A stretch of DNA of 64,000 bases from Bacillus cereus G9842 (GCF_000021305.1 NC_011772.1:3944001-4008000), one strand, 5' to 3'; counted from the first letter of the stretch, positions 30,005-39,900 are shown. Numbers and translations are program-made. Notes: a model not told the origin generated them from the letters alone.

Positions 30005-30769
30005 TTAAAATGGATATTGATGTAAATGTTGTCCTCCATCCATTGTCATGCAAGTTCCATTTATGTACGCAGCTTCATCTGAGCATAAATAATAAGCTAG
30101 ACCAGCGATTTCTTCTGGCGTACCCAGCCTTCCAAGCGGAACACTTTGTATCGTACGCTTAGCCATTTCTTCTGAAATCCATAATTTATCAGCACCGCCC
30201 GTACGTTCAATTGGTCCTGGCGCGATAGCGTTAACTCGTATTCCATATTTACGTCCCCACTCAACAGCGAGCGTCTTCGTCATCGCTAATACCCCTGCCT
30301 TCGCTGCAGCCGAATGAATAACTCCTGGACCTGCATCCCATGCATATGTTGCTACCATGTTAATGATATTCCCTTTTATACCTTTTTCAATCCAATATTT
30401 TCCGACAGCATGGCTACAGTAAAATGTACCGTTTAACACAATATTAATGACTGAATTCCAACCATTCACAGATAAATCTTCTGCTGGACAAATAAAGTTT
30501 CCAGCTGCATTATTTATTAAAACATCAATTCGACCAAACTTCTCATCAATCTGTTCAATCATTTTCTGAATGTCATCCGTATTTCTTACATCCATTTGTA
30601 CAGGTAATACTTGCCCCGGAAATTGTTCAATTTCCAACTTTGTTTCCTCTAGTTTTTCCTTTGTACGTCCTGTAATAACAACTCGTGCCCCTTCTTTTGC
30701 AAAACGAGTCGCCATTCCTTTTCCCATTCCACTCGATCCACCTGTTATAATAACTACCTTCTCTTTCAC
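30005..30769 (-). CDS. fadH: 2,4-dienoyl-CoA reductase FadH (YkuF)
   Basis: Short-chain dehydrogenase that reduces 2,4-dienoyl-CoA with NADPH during beta-oxidation of unsaturated fatty acids. Features: TGGSSGMGKGMA cofactor motif, NNAAGNFICPAEDLS, and the family's VATYAWDAG...HSAAAKAGV block in which the usual Tyr/Lys site is arranged as in B. subtilis YkuF, then GPIERTGGADKL. I start at GTG 30769 with GGAGG eight bases upstream, giving 254 residues as in B. subtilis; the ATG two codons earlier is too close to the site. Confidence 0.9.
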   Translation of the reverse strand: MKEKVVIITGGSSGMGKGMATRFAKEGARVVITGRTKEKLEETKLEIEQFPGQVLPVQMDVRNTDDIQKMIEQIDEKFGRIDVLINNAAGNFICPAEDLSVNGWNSVINIVLNGTFYCSHAVGKYWIEKGIKGNIINMVATYAWDAGPGVIHSAAAKAGVLAMTKTLAVEWGRKYGIRVNAIAPGPIERTGGADKLWISEEMAKRTIQSVPLGRLGTPEEIAGLAYYLCSDEAAYINGTCMTMDGGQHLHQYPF

Positions 30770-31000
30770 ATACATCCCCTCCAAAAAATGAATACACATT
30801 CATTTTATCACTTTATTTAATAGAAATCTTTATATTTTTAAACTTTTCTGATATTTTAATGTAAAGAATTTTCTTTTCATTCATTTTTTTTCGTAATCTA
30901 TACTAAATTTTTATTATGTAAAGTATATTTTAAATAAACTGAAAGGAGATTCGAGTAGCCTATAAATGGAATAAAAACATTGAGGTATACTCATATTTTT

Positions 31001-31858
31001 ATGAAGCACATTACAAGAAGAAATTTTTTAAAAATTGGTATGCGCACTTGTCTCTATTCATTTATAACCAGTGGCATTGGATACTACTATGCTAAATATA
31101 TAGAACCCCATTTCATTTCTTTTACACAGCACACATTAAAATCACAACTCATCCCAAAAAGTTTTCATGGTATGAAAATTCTTCAATTCAGCGATTTACA
31201 TCTTGGATACTATTTCTCGCTTCAACATTTATCTCAAGTTGTTTCTAAAATTAATGCTGTAAATCCAGATATTGTCCTTTTTACTGGAGATCTCATTGAT
31301 AATTACCAAACGTATACTGACACTCCTTTCGTTGCATCCATTTTAAAAAATATACAAGCCCCCTTCGGTAAATTCGCTATTTATGGTAACCATGATCACG
31401 GTGGATATGGAACTGAATACTATGAGCACATCATGCGTGAATCTGGATTTGAACTATTGCTAAATAATGAAAAAAGAATTCGTCTAATGGATAATAGTGA
31501 GATTTCTATTTTCGGTCTCGATGATATACTACTAGGCAAACCCAAAATAGAGAAAACATTAGAGCATGCACGACAAAATACTTATAACATTGTTCTTGTT
31601 CACGAACCAGATATCGCGCCCCAAGTTTCCAGATATCCAATCAACTTGCAACTTTCTGGTCATAGCCACGGCGGACAAGTACAAATTCCTTTTTTAGGAG
31701 CTATTATTACACCATCACTCGCCAAAGACTATATTGAAGGCTTCTATACAATTCAAGATTTAACTCTCTATGTTAATCGAGGCCTAGGAAGAACGCGTGT
31801 TCCATTCCGTTTTATGTCAAAACCTGAAATTACACTTTTTACACTCCAACATTCGTAA
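31001..31858 (+). CDS. ykuE: Tat-exported metallophosphoesterase YkuE
   Basis: A calcineurin-like phosphoesterase of 285 residues. The N-terminus MKHITRRNFLKIGMRT has a twin-arginine motif (RRNFLK), as in B. subtilis YkuE, a known Tat substrate kept at the wall. Metal motifs are FSDLHLG, TGDLID, YGNHDHGGYG and SGHSHGGQVQ. The start is uncertain: the ATG has GAGGT 14 bases upstream, and an in-frame TTG seven codons earlier is an alternative. I prefer the ATG because of the Tat motif. The gene is divergent from fadH. Confidence 0.85.
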   Translation: MKHITRRNFLKIGMRTCLYSFITSGIGYYYAKYIEPHFISFTQHTLKSQLIPKSFHGMKILQFSDLHLGYYFSLQHLSQVVSKINAVNPDIVLFTGDLIDNYQTYTDTPFVASILKNIQAPFGKFAIYGNHDHGGYGTEYYEHIMRESGFELLLNNEKRIRLMDNSEISIFGLDDILLGKPKIEKTLEHARQNTYNIVLVHEPDIAPQVSRYPINLQLSGHSHGGQVQIPFLGAIITPSLAKDYIEGFYTIQDLTLYVNRGLGRTRVPFRFMSKPEITLFTLQHS

Positions 31859-31955
31859 TAATTCGCCTATTTTCTTGCATATCCTTTCTTGTACGCGCTC
31901 ATCCACGTTTCATTTACCATATGATGAAAGTGAGTCCAATAAAGGAGGTATGTTC

Positions 31956-32192
31956 ATGTATCCATATTATCAACCAATCCCAGTCCGTTCAGCACCTATT
32001 GGTCCAGTAGGCGACTCACGCTTCTTCCCGTTTTTTGGCGTTCCCTTTCTAGCTGGAATTGCTGGTGGATTACTCGGCGGAGCATTAGCTTTCGGCCCTC
32101 GACCATTTTACCCACCTTATCCACCACCTTTCCCGCCGCCAGCACCTTATCCTTGTTACGGTGGACCATGTCAACAACCATACTATTACTAA
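31956..32192 (+). CDS. Pro/Tyr-rich small protein, coat-like
   Basis: A 78-residue protein: a Pro-rich head, a hydrophobic Gly segment (FLAGIAGGLLGGALAF), and a tail rich in Pro, Tyr and Phe ending CQQPYYY. The ATG at 31956 has GGAGGT six bases upstream; the ATG two codons earlier overlaps the site. This composition is common in Bacillus spore-coat and exosporium-associated proteins, but I do not recognise a family. It follows ykuE by about 100 bases. Confidence 0.6.
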   Translation: MYPYYQPIPVRSAPIGPVGDSRFFPFFGVPFLAGIAGGLLGGALAFGPRPFYPPYPPPFPPPAPYPCYGGPCQQPYYY

Positions 32193-32304
32193 GTTAAAAT
32201 AACGATTATTTCAAATGTTATTCTCTCAACGAGCCACCTTATTACACGCTTATAATAAAACTATTGTTTCTACTCATCCTCCCATTTTGGGAGCATATGA
32301 GTAG

Positions 32305-32352
32305 AAAAAAGTAAAAACCTCTTATAGACATAAGAGGTTTTTACTTTTTTCA
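32305..32352. terminator. Bidirectional terminator before ppk
   Basis: A 20-bp stem (32305-32324 with 32331-32350) with A/T runs on both sides. Confidence 0.9.
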
Positions 32353-34469
32353 TTATTCAGCATCTGTATTTTGATACGCCATCTTAAACAACTTCACTTG
32401 GCTATCAATTTCTTCTGTACTACCATTAATAACATAATAGTAATCACCATCTTTATTTTGTTCACGTGTTTTCACATTATCAGCTAATGTAAGCTGTAAA
32501 ATCGCCTTAATTCGTGCCTTCATTTCAATATCTAATATCGGGAAAGATATTTCCACTCGCTTCTCCATATTTCGCGTCATCCAATCAGCTGAAGATAAAT
32601 ATATTTTCTCCTCCCCATTATGATGGAAATAATAAATACGGCTATGTTCTAAATATCTTCCAACAACACTAACTACACGAATATTTTCACTTACATTTGG
32701 AATACCAGGTCGTAGGCAACATGTTCCTCGAACAATGAGCTCTACCTTTACTCCAGCTTGTGATGCTTCGTACATTTTTTTAATTAATGGTTTATCTGTT
32801 AATGAATTCATCTTAGCGATAATATATCCATTTCCATATTGCCTATGATAACGGATTTCTTCATCTATTAAATCCATAAATTGTTCTCTTATATCAAATG
32901 GAGCAACAGATAAATGATGAAAATGTGGCTTTGTTGTATAACCACTTAAATAATTAAAGAAATTGGTTGCATCAACCCCAAAGTCTTTTCTTGATGTAAT
33001 ATATCCAAAATCAGTATATAACTTCGCTGTTGCATCATTATAGTTTCCAGTTCCAAGATGTACGAACCTTTCGATTTTTCCGTTTTTTCTTCTTACAACT
33101 AACGTAATTTTACTATGTGTTTTCAAGTGACTTACACCGTAAATAACATGACAGCCTGCCTGTTCCAATTCTTTAGCCCAATGAACATTGTTTTCTTCAT
33201 CAAATCTTGCCTTTAATTCAACTAATACCGTCACTTGTTTTCCCTTTTCAGCCGCTATCTTTAACGCCTGAATAATTGGTGAATCACCACTTACTCGATA
33301 TAACGTTTGTTTAATCGCAAGTACATTTGGATCGTCTGCCGCATCACGGACAAAATCAACTACCGGCTGAAATGATTCAAAAGGATGATGTAATAAAATA
33401 TCATGCTCAATTGCTTTTTCAAATACATCTTCTTCATCACCTAAATCTTGAGGCGGTTGCGGAATAAGAGCCGGATATACAAGATGTTCATATAAAGGAG
33501 CTAGTTTTTTATATAAAGAAAACAAACATGTTAAATCTAATGGCCCATCCATTATATATACATCTTCATCTTTTACTTCCAGAACCTCATATAATAACGC
33601 TAATACTCTTTCATCAATGTGTTCTTTCCCAACTTCTAAACGTACAGCCCCCCCCACTTACGTTTTTTTAATTCTTTTTCAATTACCTTTAATAAATCTC
33701 TCGCACCTTCTTCATGAATCGTTAAATCTGCATTGCGTGTAATACGGAAACGAGTAACAGATGATACTGTATATCCCGTAAATAATTTATGAGTAAAGCT
33801 ACTAATTACGTCTTCTAATAAAATAAATTTATGCTTTTGCCCTTCGCTCGGTAAAAATATGAAGCGCTCAAGTAATGAAGGAACTTGTACAATTCCTAGC
33901 TTCGTCCGATTCTCTTCCTCTGCTTGCTTCTCATCATATAAAAGAGTAGCTAAATTCAAACTTTTATTTAATAACATTGGAAATGGGCGATATGCATCAA
34001 TAGCTACAGGGGTTAACACCGGAAAAATTTGCTCATCAAAATACTCTTCTATAAATTCTCGCTGCTCTTTCGTCAAATCATGGAATGTTAAACGTTCAAT
34101 TCCCTCTAACTCAAGCGCTGGCAATACATAATTTTTAAATGTATCATATTGTACTGTCATTAGTTCATGGGCTTTTATCGCAATTTTATTTAGTTGCTTT
34201 TTTGGTGTTAAGCCAGCTTTATTTTCTGGCTGATTAAATCCAGCACTCACTTGATCCTTTAATCCCGCTACACGTACCATAAAGAATTCATCTAAATTCG
34301 AACTAAAAATACTAATAAATTTCAATCTTTCCAAAAGTGGATTTTTTCCATCTTGCGCTTCTTGTAGTACACGTTCATTAAATGCTAGCCAGCTTAACTC
34401 TCGATTATTGTAATAAGCTGTATCATTTAAATTTACTGCATTCCCCTTCGATAATTCCATTCTCTTCAC
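32353..34469 (-). pseudogene. ppk: Polyphosphate kinase, interrupted by a frameshift
   Basis: Polyphosphate kinase 1, which makes polyphosphate from ATP. The reading frame is split: bases 34469-33636 encode the N-terminal 277 residues (NNRELSWLAFNERVLQEAQD and onward), and 33657-32353 encode the rest, including [11 protein letters not shown], the [10 protein letters not shown] histidine region and [10 protein letters not shown]. The break lies in a tract of eight G (33655-33648 on the coding strand). Nine G would join the frames as [13 protein letters not shown]; with eight the frame ends at LYV. Both halves are otherwise well conserved, so this is a recent loss, a phase-variable tract or a sequencing error. 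The N-terminal start is GTG with AGGGG upstream. Confidence 0.85.
33648..33655 (-). repeat. Tract of eight G at the ppk frameshift
   Basis: Plus-strand C8, coding-strand G8. It is unusually long for this AT-rich genome and sits exactly where the ppk frame breaks. Confidence 0.9.
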
Positions 34470-34568
34470 ACTTCCCCTTGAAACTTTTTTACTATAATTT
34501 AGTTAATTTTATTTTATCAAATTACAATATTACAAAGTGTAAATTTTTCGTAAAGACATCCGTACGAC

Positions 34569-36107
34569 CTAATGTTTTAGTTCAAATAACAAGTTAATAT
34601 TCGTTTTTAATACTCTTTCTAACTGTTTTTTTTGTTTTTCAGCTTGCACTTTTTCTGCTAATGCAGACTGTTCACATAAAACTTTAAACGTTAATGCCTC
34701 TTTGCTTTCTGTTATAGATATGGTTTCAACAAGCGATCGTTGCCTTGCATTTAAAGCAGCTGAAAATTGTAAAACAGCTCCTAATAGACGGATTTTTTTT
34801 TGTTCACTTTTATCAAACCAACCTTCAAATGGAGATAAATGTTGTTTAAATAGCATTTTTGATTTATAAGATGCAATAAGCGCTAACCTCACTCTATCTT
34901 TATGCATCATGCCATCAATTGTCTTATTCGCCAATAAATAAAACGTATGTAAACGGCTCGCTTCTTCGTCTATATATTTGCCTATATTAAATACTTTCGC
35001 TGCTTGATGGAATACTTCCCAGTCTTTTACTGACATAGAAATAAGCCCTATTTCCTCAAGTTGTTTGCAAATTAGTCTTCCATGTTTAATAAGTTGAATA
35101 ACAAATTCCATGTCCATTTCGTATTCATGTGATAGTAAATGCAAACTTTCTTCAACTACGTTCGGATAATATGAAATCCCCAAATCTTTTGTCAACTCTT
35201 CATAGAAAACACCTTCTCTTAATCCTTTTCTACTTAATACAAATGCCGGTGCCTCTATAACATTAACAAGTGTATGAAATACTTCAACCGCTGGAATAAT
35301 CGTATCCGCTCGATCTTTTGCCAATCCTTCCAATTTCTGAAGTTCTATGAACGACAATTTTTCCAACTCATCTTTTACATTTTCAATATCTTCTTCTTTC
35401 ATCTTGTATAAATGTAATCCTGCTATAGGATAACATATTAAATTTTGATGGATTTTTACTAAGTTCCTCGCACTACCACCAATTGCAATAAGAGGCAATT
35501 TCTTATTGATGAACCATGGTAACGTTTGAAATTGAAATTCTAAATAATGTTGCATTCCCTCTAACTCATCTTTAGTAGGAATGTCACCTTTAATAAATTG
35601 TTGCTTTAAAGAAAGTGCCCCAAAAGGAAAACTATGGTACTCTAAAATCTCTCTATTTCTAAAGTATGTAACTTCCGTACTTCCCCCACCAATATCTACC
35701 GTTATTCCTTCTGAAAACGATGTAGAATTCATAACCGCCAAGTATCCGTAACGCGCTTCCTCATATTCTGATAATACTCTAAGAGTAAAGTCCGTTTGTC
35801 CTTCAATAAGCTTTTTAATTTCCTCTTGATTCTCAGACTGTCTAATTGTTGCTGTTGCAACACAAAGTACATGATGCAACTGATGGAACCTTGTACTTTC
35901 TTGAAATTGAAATAATGTCTGTAATAATACTTCTATTCCCTCTTCATTCAACACACCATCAATTAAGTAATTCCTTAACCTAGCAACCACTTTCGTATTT
36001 TCAATCTCTTTATAAAAACCTCCATTTTGCTTTTCATAAATAACTAAACGCATTGTATTAGATCCAATATCTATAATGGCATACTGTTGTTTTAATATTT
36101 CTTTCAA
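34569..36107 (-). CDS. ppx: Exopolyphosphatase Ppx/GppA family
   Basis: Hydrolyses polyphosphate from the end, opposite in effect to ppk. The ASKHA ATPase-like core has IDIGSNTMRLVIYEK near 12 and VDIGGGSTEVTYF near 135; the C-terminal half from about 310 is the helical HD-like domain. The start is uncertain; I chose TTG 36107 (MKEILKQQYAIIDIGSN), giving 512 residues, the usual size. It lies 99 bases upstream of ppk on the same strand, so they likely form an operon. Confidence 0.88.
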   Translation of the reverse strand: MKEILKQQYAIIDIGSNTMRLVIYEKQNGGFYKEIENTKVVARLRNYLIDGVLNEEGIEVLLQTLFQFQESTRFHQLHHVLCVATATIRQSENQEEIKKLIEGQTDFTLRVLSEYEEARYGYLAVMNSTSFSEGITVDIGGGSTEVTYFRNREILEYHSFPFGALSLKQQFIKGDIPTKDELEGMQHYLEFQFQTLPWFINKKLPLIAIGGSARNLVKIHQNLICYPIAGLHLYKMKEEDIENVKDELEKLSFIELQKLEGLAKDRADTIIPAVEVFHTLVNVIEAPAFVLSRKGLREGVFYEELTKDLGISYYPNVVEESLHLLSHEYEMDMEFVIQLIKHGRLICKQLEEIGLISMSVKDWEVFHQAAKVFNIGKYIDEEASRLHTFYLLANKTIDGMMHKDRVRLALIASYKSKMLFKQHLSPFEGWFDKSEQKKIRLLGAVLQFSAALNARQRSLVETISITESKEALTFKVLCEQSALAEKVQAEKQKKQLERVLKTNINLLFELKH

Positions 36108-36284
36108 ACTTCTCACTCTTTCATTATCAAATTTCAAAAACATATTCTATTACTATTATACAAAATAGTTGTTTTTTGTAACAATATTGCTTTAATATTG
36201 AAAATATATACAATCACTTTTTGCATATAATAAAAACCTATTTTATTTATGCTATAATAATGAAAAATTGAAAGGAGATTCAAT

Positions 36285-36743
36285 ATGAAACCTTCACAAC
36301 CACAATCTCAATTACAAAACCAACATTCTATTAATCGACTAGCTCAATCTATTTTCGTTGTGAATCGTCATGCTAAAGCAGCTACTAATCCTAAATATTT
36401 ATACTGGTTAAAAAAGACAGCTTTAGAGCGTTTGATTGCTGAAAAAAAAGCAATTAAAGAAGGATTACATTTTTCTAGAAACCCACGTTTTAGCCAACAA
36501 CAATCTGATGTCCTTATACGTTTAGGCGATTATTTTTTCCACATCCCTCCTACGAAAGAAGATTTTCGAATTCTACCGCATCTTGGTCATCTTGAATCCT
36601 CCTATCGAAATCCGAAAACAACCTTATCTTTAACAGTAGCAAAAAAAACACTTCAAGATTATATTGGGCCTGAAGCATTGAAACAAGAAAAAAAATTAAG
36701 TGAACCGGTTCCATGGTATAGTCGTACTTATACAAAAAAATAA
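36285..36743 (+). CDS. ykyB: YkyB family protein
   Basis: A 152-residue basic protein of the YkyB family. Conserved parts are VVNRHAKAATNPKYLYWLKK, LHFSRNPRFSQQQSDVLIRL and YFFHIPPTKEDF. The ATG follows AAAGGAG. In B. subtilis ykyB lies near patA/cheV and the yku genes; here it keeps the company of this region. Function unknown. Confidence 0.85.
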   Translation: MKPSQPQSQLQNQHSINRLAQSIFVVNRHAKAATNPKYLYWLKKTALERLIAEKKAIKEGLHFSRNPRFSQQQSDVLIRLGDYFFHIPPTKEDFRILPHLGHLESSYRNPKTTLSLTVAKKTLQDYIGPEALKQEKKLSEPVPWYSRTYTKK

Positions 36744-36783
36744 AACAGTTTGGCCAAGTGTAGGCCAAACTGTTTTATTTTTT
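36738..36783. terminator. Bidirectional terminator between ykyB and ykyA
   Basis: An 18-bp perfect stem (36738-36755 with 36763-36780), 7-base loop, between convergent genes. Confidence 0.9.
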
Positions 36784-37437
36784 CTCTTCTTTAATTTTAA
36801 TATTTGCTTGTTTATAAAAAGCTACTTTTTCTGTATTATAAGACTTTGTGAATTCATTAAATTTATCTTTTTCTGACTCAATATCCTTATAAGATTGATT
36901 TACTACTTTTACTTTTTCACTAATATCTTTTAATTTAGTACCTTTATCTTGTAACATTGTATATAACTCTTTTTCTTGTTTTAAAGATTTATTATAGCTG
37001 TCATACATTTTATTAAATGAATCGTGTCGTTTCTCATACATGCTTTTCACTTTATCAGCTTGATCTTTCAACTTATTATCTTCAATTTTCTTCACATACT
37101 TATCAGCTGACTTCACTTCTTCTTGCGCTTTATTTAAGGCCTCTTTTTCTTTTGTAAGTACTTTTTCTCGTTCAGTTGTATTCTTTGCTGCTTGATTCAG
37201 TTTTTCTTTAACAGTTTGATTATTATCTTTTCCTTCTTGCACAATCTGGTTATATAATTCTTGTCCTTCTTTCTCTAAAGTCTCAAGTTTTTTTGCATCT
37301 TCAAACATTGTTTTTTCTTGTTTAGCAGCGTTTTCAAACGCTACATATAATTCTTCTTCTGGTTTCGGTCCAAAACAACCGGCTAATAAAGTCATTGATA
37401 ATGCAGTTATAATTGCTAATTTACTATATTTCAACAT
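36775..37437 (-). CDS. ykyA: YkyA family cell-wall lipoprotein
   Basis: A 220-residue lipoprotein: signal peptide with lipobox LLAGC (Cys21), then a Lys/Glu-rich, almost wholly helical coiled-coil domain. This matches the YkyA family, described as putative cell-wall-binding lipoproteins. The ATG follows AGGAGGAAGAG. In B. subtilis ykyA lies just before pdhA; here it is elsewhere, so the gene order differs at this point. Precise function unknown. Confidence 0.8.
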   Translation of the reverse strand: MLKYSKLAIITALSMTLLAGCFGPKPEEELYVAFENAAKQEKTMFEDAKKLETLEKEGQELYNQIVQEGKDNNQTVKEKLNQAAKNTTEREKVLTKEKEALNKAQEEVKSADKYVKKIEDNKLKDQADKVKSMYEKRHDSFNKMYDSYNKSLKQEKELYTMLQDKGTKLKDISEKVKVVNQSYKDIESEKDKFNEFTKSYNTEKVAFYKQANIKIKEEKK

Positions 37438-38051
37438 CTCTTCCTCCTACTTATAAACGACCATCGTGTAATATAAAAAAGTTATAAAATATGTAATTGT
37501 TCTATACACTCGCATCTTTTTTACGAAGATCATTAATATTGTTTGTACAAATTATTACTTAATATTACATTATTCTTTTTGAAGTATTTAGCAGTTCCAT
37601 ATCCATCTTTAAGTATAGTACTTCGTGTTCTTTAAAATCTGTTCACACTATGTATTACCTTAATGGCCACAGAATTTCACCTCAGTCTTAATAAGACTAT
37701 AATAGTTCACCTGATAAAAGGTGATCGTTCCGCTCTCACGTCTATCATTCCCTTTCCAGCTTTCTATCAAATAATCTCTTTGTTCATTTTACACAGTACA
37801 ATCGATATCTCGCAACAACTTACAAATATTCTTTTCATTTCCTAAAAAGGAAAAGTGTAGAGCTTGCTTTCCTCTACACTTTTAAAATAAAACACATTGT
37901 GCAAATTGCATTGACACTACCATCATAATTATATGCTTATTTCATATATTTTTAAAGACTTTTATTACAAACGCAGCGTTTTTTTGTAATAAAAGTCAAA
38001 AAAATGTTACAAATAAAACTTCTTCCTATCAAATATCTTCAAATCAAAGCT
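37438..38051. other. Intergenic region ykyA-GGDEF-like gene
   Basis: A 614-bp region holding the ykyA promoter side, a hairpin with a T-run at 37842-37883 (minus), a candidate promoter at 37928-37956 (minus) and a 15-bp stem at about 37957-37997. A 60-codon ORF on the plus strand lacks a ribosome site and is not called. Confidence 0.5.
37842..37921 (-). ncRNA. Weak small-RNA candidate
   Basis: On the minus strand TTTAAA (37956-37951), 17 bases, TATAAT (37933-37928), then about 80 bases ending in an 11-bp stem (AAAAGTGTAGA / TCTACACTTTT) and TTTTT. No ORF. It could instead be the distal terminator of the upstream gene. Confidence 0.3.
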
Positions 38052-38705
38052 TCACTCATTTTCTTGCAAATTTCTATACTGGTACAATTGATTTTGCGAC
38101 TTTCTCAACAGTTCTTCAAACGTTTTTCCTTCTACTGGATAGCTAGCTGCTCCAAATAAAAGAGTGACACTGAGTAAATCACCTTCTATTTCACTTTCAA
38201 TATTTTTCATTAATCTGTTTGTTATTGTTGATGTTTCATGACCATTATCAATTGCTACAATAACATACTTATTTTCATCCCACTTTGTAACAACATCTCC
38301 CTTCCGAATTGACTTTACAATGGTACTCTCTAATTTTTGTACTAACACTCCCAATTTTTTTTCTTGCAACGTGTCTTTTAATCCTTCCCATTCTTTTACA
38401 GAAAGAATGTAAACTGTAATATTACGGGAAGCTCTTTCAGATAAAGCGGCTACTTTCCCAAAAAAATCAACAACAAAATCGTTGCTTGCCATTCCTCCTG
38501 CTTCTTCATTCATACGCTTGTTCGCTCTTTTATCGTACCAATGTCCAAAATAATAACTTAGTATCATTTGCAATATATAAATAATAAAGACGGTATAAAA
38601 TGATCGTGAATCCAGTTTTGCAATTACATCCTGAAGTGCAATCCATTCTGTAACTGCCACTGTATTTCCAAGTAATAATCCACTAATTTTCCCTTTATGT
38701 TTCAT
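38052..38705 (-). CDS. Membrane-anchored degenerate GGDEF-like protein
   Basis: A 217-residue protein with one or two N-terminal membrane helices (about 8-25 and 36-54) and a cytoplasmic domain shaped like a diguanylate cyclase. The end, VTLLFGAASYPVEGKTFEEL and LLRKSQNQLYQYR, follows the GGDEF family's C-terminal pattern, but the active-site loop reads K141-WDENKY-147 where RxGGDEF is expected. It should not make c-di-GMP. The ATG follows AAGGGGGAG. A sensor, or a GGDEF-derived binding protein, is an inference. Confidence 0.65.
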   Translation of the reverse strand: MKHKGKISGLLLGNTVAVTEWIALQDVIAKLDSRSFYTVFIIYILQMILSYYFGHWYDKRANKRMNEEAGGMASNDFVVDFFGKVAALSERASRNITVYILSVKEWEGLKDTLQEKKLGVLVQKLESTIVKSIRKGDVVTKWDENKYVIVAIDNGHETSTITNRLMKNIESEIEGDLLSVTLLFGAASYPVEGKTFEELLRKSQNQLYQYRNLQENE

Positions 38706-38868
38706 ACTTCTCCCCCTTTTATACCAATATATGTTTCTATATCAATAATGTTTTTCTACCAAATAAAAAATGTACATATCCAATGTACATTTCTGCTTAA
38801 GCTTGTATACCTTTTCTACTCTATTTCATATATATAATATATAACTTTTATAGAAAGGAGTAATCTAT

Positions 38869-39102
38869 ATGCTACAAAAAGAGAATCTATCAGATGCTAT
38901 GCGGTTACTAGCTGGTTTTCTATTATCATTAAAATTATTATTTACCTCTTTCGGCATACACTTTATTACAAACGATCAAATTGACGCTATTGTTAATGTT
39001 GTTTCATTTTTATTTATTCTATACTTTGGCTACAAAAATAACTATGTAGGAAAAAAAGGAATGGAGCAAAAGAAAATACTCAAAAAACACAACCTTCACT
39101 AA
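38869..39102 (+). CDS. SPP1-type holin-like protein
   Basis: A 77-residue protein with two membrane helices (about 9-27 and 37-54) and a basic tail, YFGYKNNYVGKKGMEQKKIL. The NNYVxxKGxxQKxxL tail is typical of the phage SPP1 holin family. The ATG follows AAAGGAG. There is no endolysin or other phage gene next to it, and a terminator follows, so it is a stand-alone chromosomal copy. Its role could be membrane permeabilisation or spore-related; unknown. Confidence 0.75.
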   Translation: MLQKENLSDAMRLLAGFLLSLKLLFTSFGIHFITNDQIDAIVNVVSFLFILYFGYKNNYVGKKGMEQKKILKKHNLH

Positions 39103-39133
39103 AAAAAGGAACCTTTTGTACAGGTTCCTTTTT
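39103..39133. terminator. Terminator after the holin-like gene
   Basis: An 11-bp stem AAAAAGGAACC / GGTTCCTTTTT between convergent genes. Confidence 0.85.
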
Positions 39134-39134
39134 A

Positions 39135-39635
39135 TTATTGACGCACAACAACTTCATTTGTTTGCAGTGGACCATATGATATCTCTTTATCTTGAAATGT
39201 ATATGTAGCCTGAAAGAATGCTTGTTTAAGAGCTTTATCTTTATTAGCTTTTATTTTACAACGTAGTTCCACCTTTTCATTCGGTAACAAATCATCAATT
39301 CGCCACCTTACAAGCTGGAATAAAAACTCACTTATCCCCTTATCAACTTTTAAAGAATTAGGAATATAAGCAAAGTAATCTCGAATCATATGACTTACAA
39401 CAACTCTCGAAATCATTTCTACCCCTTTATTTTCCACTTCAATTCTCATAATAAGTATGTCGTTTACATCGTAGGTCAATTCATACGAAAATTGTTCTGT
39501 ATACATACTACCAATTTTTAATGTAACGGCTACTTGAGGAAATTCATTTTCCTTTTTCGATCCGTCAATCCACAATACTGGTTGTAGCGGTATTGAATAC
39601 TTTCCTGTATCCGAAATTCGTCCCCATATTTTCAT
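39135..39635 (-). CDS. Conserved protein of unknown function, beta-rich
   Basis: A 166-residue protein, probably all beta: MRIEVENKGVEMISRVVVSH and the following block resemble conserved repeat domains of the DUF11 type found in surface proteins, but there is no signal peptide or anchor. The ATG has GAGGTG ten bases upstream. It is convergent with the holin-like gene and divergent from the MFS exporter. I do not assign a function. Confidence 0.6.
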   Translation of the reverse strand: MKIWGRISDTGKYSIPLQPVLWIDGSKKENEFPQVAVTLKIGSMYTEQFSYELTYDVNDILIMRIEVENKGVEMISRVVVSHMIRDYFAYIPNSLKVDKGISEFLFQLVRWRIDDLLPNEKVELRCKIKANKDKALKQAFFQATYTFQDKEISYGPLQTNEVVVRQ

Positions 39636-39871
39636 AATATATATTCACCTCATTTCAGATGTATCATACACACAATGAATTCCCCAAATTACTAAAGCTT
39701 ACTACAAGCAATGTTTAATATTTCTCTTCCTTTTATCCTATTCGACAATATGAAGAAAAAACCATTTTTCATCTATTAACAGAAGGTGTTCTTAATGAAA
39801 TTTTTTTACAATTTACTTTATGGCAATATTCAATATGGCTCACTCGTTCTCTACTCATACGAAAGAATATT

Positions 39872-39900
39872 TTGACGGAAGAAAAAGTTTGCCTTATAGT
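39872..39900 (+). promoter_or_regulatory. Promoter of the MFS exporter gene
   Basis: TTGACG (39872-39877), 17-base spacer, TATAGT (39895-39900). The -10 lies inside the 22-bp palindrome. A TATAAT at 39911-39916 is a possible second -10. Confidence 0.55.

Noticed and set aside
30980..31000. TTG start upstream of ykuE
   Set aside because: It would add seven residues before the twin-arginine motif and gives no better family fit, though the ribosome site of the ATG is poor, so some doubt remains.
37663..37845. 60-codon ORF on the plus strand
   Set aside because: No ribosome site before the ATG, atypical composition, and it lies in a gap with non-coding signals.
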